Both the position numbers and the translations under genes were made by a program. From an uncultured Porphyromonadaceae bacterium (GTDB lineage Bacteria; Bacteroidota; Bacteroidia; Bacteroidales; Muribaculaceae): 8,004 nt of DNA. The DNA is taken from positions 1 to 8,004 of the forward strand of contig USKE01000100.1 of the NCBI GenBank assembly GCA_900555165.1, read 5' to 3'. The number at the start of each line of letters is the position of its first letter. The stretch's first letter is position 1. Below, piece after piece: positions 6,790-8,004 of this stretch. The notes beneath the pieces were generated by a model. That model worked only from the letters and a program-made list of their open reading frames with translations, had not been told where the DNA came from and did not search any database.

Positions 6790-6812
6790 CGTGGGCACAA
6801 AGTTACGCAAAA
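6786..6812 (-). promoter_or_regulatory. Promoter -7 box of the porin remnant, identical 27-bp block
   Basis: TAACTTTG (minus strand, 6805-6798) is the -7 box of the truncated porin copy. The surrounding 27 bp equal 5965-5991 exactly, although the flanking bases differ. A TTGG at 6827-6824, 18 bp upstream of the box, is a weak -33 candidate. The ATG at 6789-6787 falls about 8 bp past the box, so translation of the remnant would be nearly leaderless. Confidence 0.55.
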
Positions 6813-6880
6813 CCCCGGCAATACCAATCGCGTGCATGCCAAAATTACTAAAAAAGGCCGCCGGCGGGTGGTATCGTATT

Positions 6881-6916
6881 GTCCGACAAGTCTGACACGT
6901 CCGACAGGTCGGACGG
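6881..6916 (+). repeat. 9-bp-period GTCNGAC repeat upstream of mdh
   Basis: Four 9-bp units in register: GTCCGACAA, GTCTGACAC, GTCCGACAG, GTCGGACGG. Each contains GTC-N-GAC, itself a palindrome around the central base. Units three and four can pair as a hairpin with a 7-bp stem and a two-base gap (effectively a four-base loop). The array has the same period and core as 2996-3067. If translated on the plus strand it also reads Ser-Asp-x triplets followed by TGA, but no start codon with leader supports a gene. It lies 100 bp upstream of mdh. Elsewhere in 6838-7015 I see only a CCGCCGGCGG palindrome (6858-6867) and the weak mdh promoter. Confidence 0.75.
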
Positions 6917-6962
6917 GTGACCGGTGCTGATTTCTGTGAACCTTTTCATGGCCTCTGTTGTT

Positions 6963-6970
6963 GAAATTTG
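6963..6970 (+). promoter_or_regulatory. Possible -7 box for mdh
   Basis: GAAATTTG matches TAnnTTTG except at the first base, and a T-rich stretch (TTTT at 6943-6946) lies about 16 bp upstream instead of a clear TTTG. It would start transcription near 6976 and give an AT-rich leader of about 40 nt, normal for a well-expressed Bacteroidetes gene. It is the best candidate in the gap, but weak. Confidence 0.3.
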
Positions 6971-7015
6971 AGTAATCTACTAAATTAGAAACTACAACTT
7001 AAAATCAATACCGTT

Positions 7016-8004
7016 ATGGATTTTATCTCAGATGACAAACTTGTGATTGTCGGCGCGGCCGGCATGATTGGCTCGAACATGGCCCAGACCGCCGCCATGA
7101 TGCGCCTCACCCCCAATATCTGCCTTTACGACACATACGCCCCCGGTCTCGAGGGCGTGGCCGAGGAGATGTATCACTGCGGATTCCAGGGCCTGAACCT
7201 CACATATACCTCTGATGTGGCCGAGGCCTTCAAGGATGCCAAATACATCGTTTCGTCGGGTGGCGCCGCCCGTAAGGCCGGCATGACCCGCGAGGATCTG
7301 CTCCGCGGCAACTCGGAGATCGCCGAACAGCTCGGCCAGGATATCCGCACCTACTGTCCCGACGTAAAGCATGTGGTGGTGGTATTCAACCCCGCCGACA
7401 TCACCGGCCTGGTGACGCTGATCTATTCGGGTCTGAAACCTTCGCAGGTCTCGACCCTCGCCGCGCTTGACAGCACCCGTCTGCGCAGCGAGCTGGCAAA
7501 ATACTTCAACATCCCCGCCGACCGCATCGTGAACTCGCGTACCTACGGCGGTCACGGCGAGCAGATGGCCGTATTCGCATCTACCACCACCGTCGACGGT
7601 CAGCCGCTCTCTGAACTTATCGGCTCTGACGCCCTGCCGCGTCAGGAGTGGGATGAGATGAAACAGCGTGTCATCCAGGGCGGCAAGCATATCATCGACC
7701 TGCGTGGCCGCTCGTCGTTCCAGAGTCCGGCATACCTCTCTATCGAGATGGTCGCCGCCGCAATGGGTGGCAAACCCTTCGCATGGCCTGTGGGCACATA
7801 CGTAAACAACGGCACCTACAACCACATCATGATGGCCATGGAGACAACCGTTGACCGCAACGGCGTCACCGTACATCCCGTTGCCGGTACCCCCGAGGAG
7901 CGCAAAGAGCTTGACCAGAGCTACCACCACCTCTGCAAACTGCGCGACGAGGTTATCTCGATGGGGATCATCCCGCCCGTCGAAAAGTGGCGCGGCCTGA
8001 ACCC
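7016..8004 (+). CDS. mdh: Malate dehydrogenase (3' end cut by window edge)
   Basis: 329 full codons are present. The sequence follows Bacteroidetes malate dehydrogenases of about 333 residues closely, so only about four codons and the stop are missing. The enzyme is cytoplasmic and interconverts malate and oxaloacetate with NAD(H), in these anaerobes mainly on the reductive fumarate/succinate branch. The Rossmann NAD site is VGAAGMIGS (12-20), with the cofactor-selecting Asp39 ending ICLYD. The substrate-binding arginines are Arg86 and Arg92 (GGAARKAGMTRED), with Arg155 in DSTRLRSELA. Asn125 lies in NPADITG. The catalytic pair is Asp152 and His180 (YGGHGEQ). All expected residues are present. 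The ATG at 7016 follows an A-rich leader without Shine-Dalgarno. No co-directional gene lies upstream, so it is probably expressed from its own promoter. Confidence 0.97.
   Translation, partial: MDFISDDKLVIVGAAGMIGSNMAQTAAMMRLTPNICLYDTYAPGLEGVAEEMYHCGFQGLNLTYTSDVAEAFKDAKYIVSSGGAARKAGMTREDLLRGNSEIAEQLGQDIRTYCPDVKHVVVVFNPADITGLVTLIYSGLKPSQVSTLAALDSTRLRSELAKYFNIPADRIVNSRTYGGHGEQMAVFASTTTVDGQPLSELIGSDALPRQEWDEMKQRVIQGGKHIIDLRGRSSFQSPAYLSIEMVAAAMGGKPFAWPVGTYVNNGTYNHIMMAMETTVDRNGVTVHPVAGTPEERKELDQSYHHLCKLRDEVISMGIIPPVEKWRGLN

Noticed and set aside
6851..6868. GC palindrome next to an A-run, resembling a minus-strand terminator
   Set aside because: The perfect palindrome gives only a three-base-pair stem with a four-base loop, and no minus-strand gene lies on its upstream side to be terminated.
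6836..6895. 19-codon plus-strand frame MPKLLKKAAGGWYRIVRQV
   Set aside because: Short, and it ends inside the 9-bp repeat array. It has no promoter or leader support and is probably chance.
7028..7930. 300-codon minus-strand open frame opposite mdh
   Set aside because: It lies fully antisense to a well-conserved enzyme gene, with His/Gly/Val-rich composition and no domain. It is a by-product of codon bias.

Overview
The window looks like chromosomal DNA of a Bacteroidales bacterium. A GC-rich member such as a Muribaculaceae relative fits best, because most genes run at about 60% GC. The evidence is a Bacteroidetes-type malate dehydrogenase, a SusC-like TonB-dependent receptor with an N-terminal carboxypeptidase-regulatory-like domain, a Bacteroidetes putative porin, no Shine-Dalgarno sites, and promoter -7 boxes of the form TAnnTTTG. 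The genus is inference.

Layout from left to right: (1) the N-terminal 120 codons of a HAD-family hydrolase on the minus strand (1-360); (2) a 197-bp divergent promoter region with one -7 box facing each way; (3) a complete 808-residue TonB-dependent receptor on the plus strand (558-2984); (4) a short convergent gap filled by a degenerate repeat of strict 9-bp period (2996-3067); (5) a minus-strand pair made of a putative outer-membrane porin (3956-5932) and, 66 bp downstream, a membrane-anchored periplasmic solute-binding-like protein (3095-3889); (6) an AT-rich patch of about 500 bp (about 36-41% GC by hand count) with a 10-bp tandem duplication and a small three-helix membrane protein on the minus strand (6128-6421); (7) a broken 5' end of a second copy of the porin gene (6484-6789), carrying its own copy of the promoter and leader; (8) a 226-bp gap before mdh with a second 9-bp-period repeat (6881-6916); (9) malate dehydrogenase on the plus strand (7016 to the window edge), missing only its last few codons.

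Functionally, this is mostly outer-membrane transport (TonB receptor, porin, binding protein) next to housekeeping metabolism (mdh, HAD phosphatase). No defence system, CRISPR array, RNA gene, transposase or integrase is visible. The least ordinary part is 5965-6812. There a porin gene and a truncated paralogue share an identical 27-bp promoter/leader block and flank an AT-rich island with an orphan small membrane protein. The second item of note is the pair of 9-bp-period intergenic repeats, whose units read as Ser-Asp-x (and Met-Gly-x) triplets if translated. Long minus-strand open frames opposite the TonB receptor and mdh look like by-products of GC-rich codon use and are not annotated.
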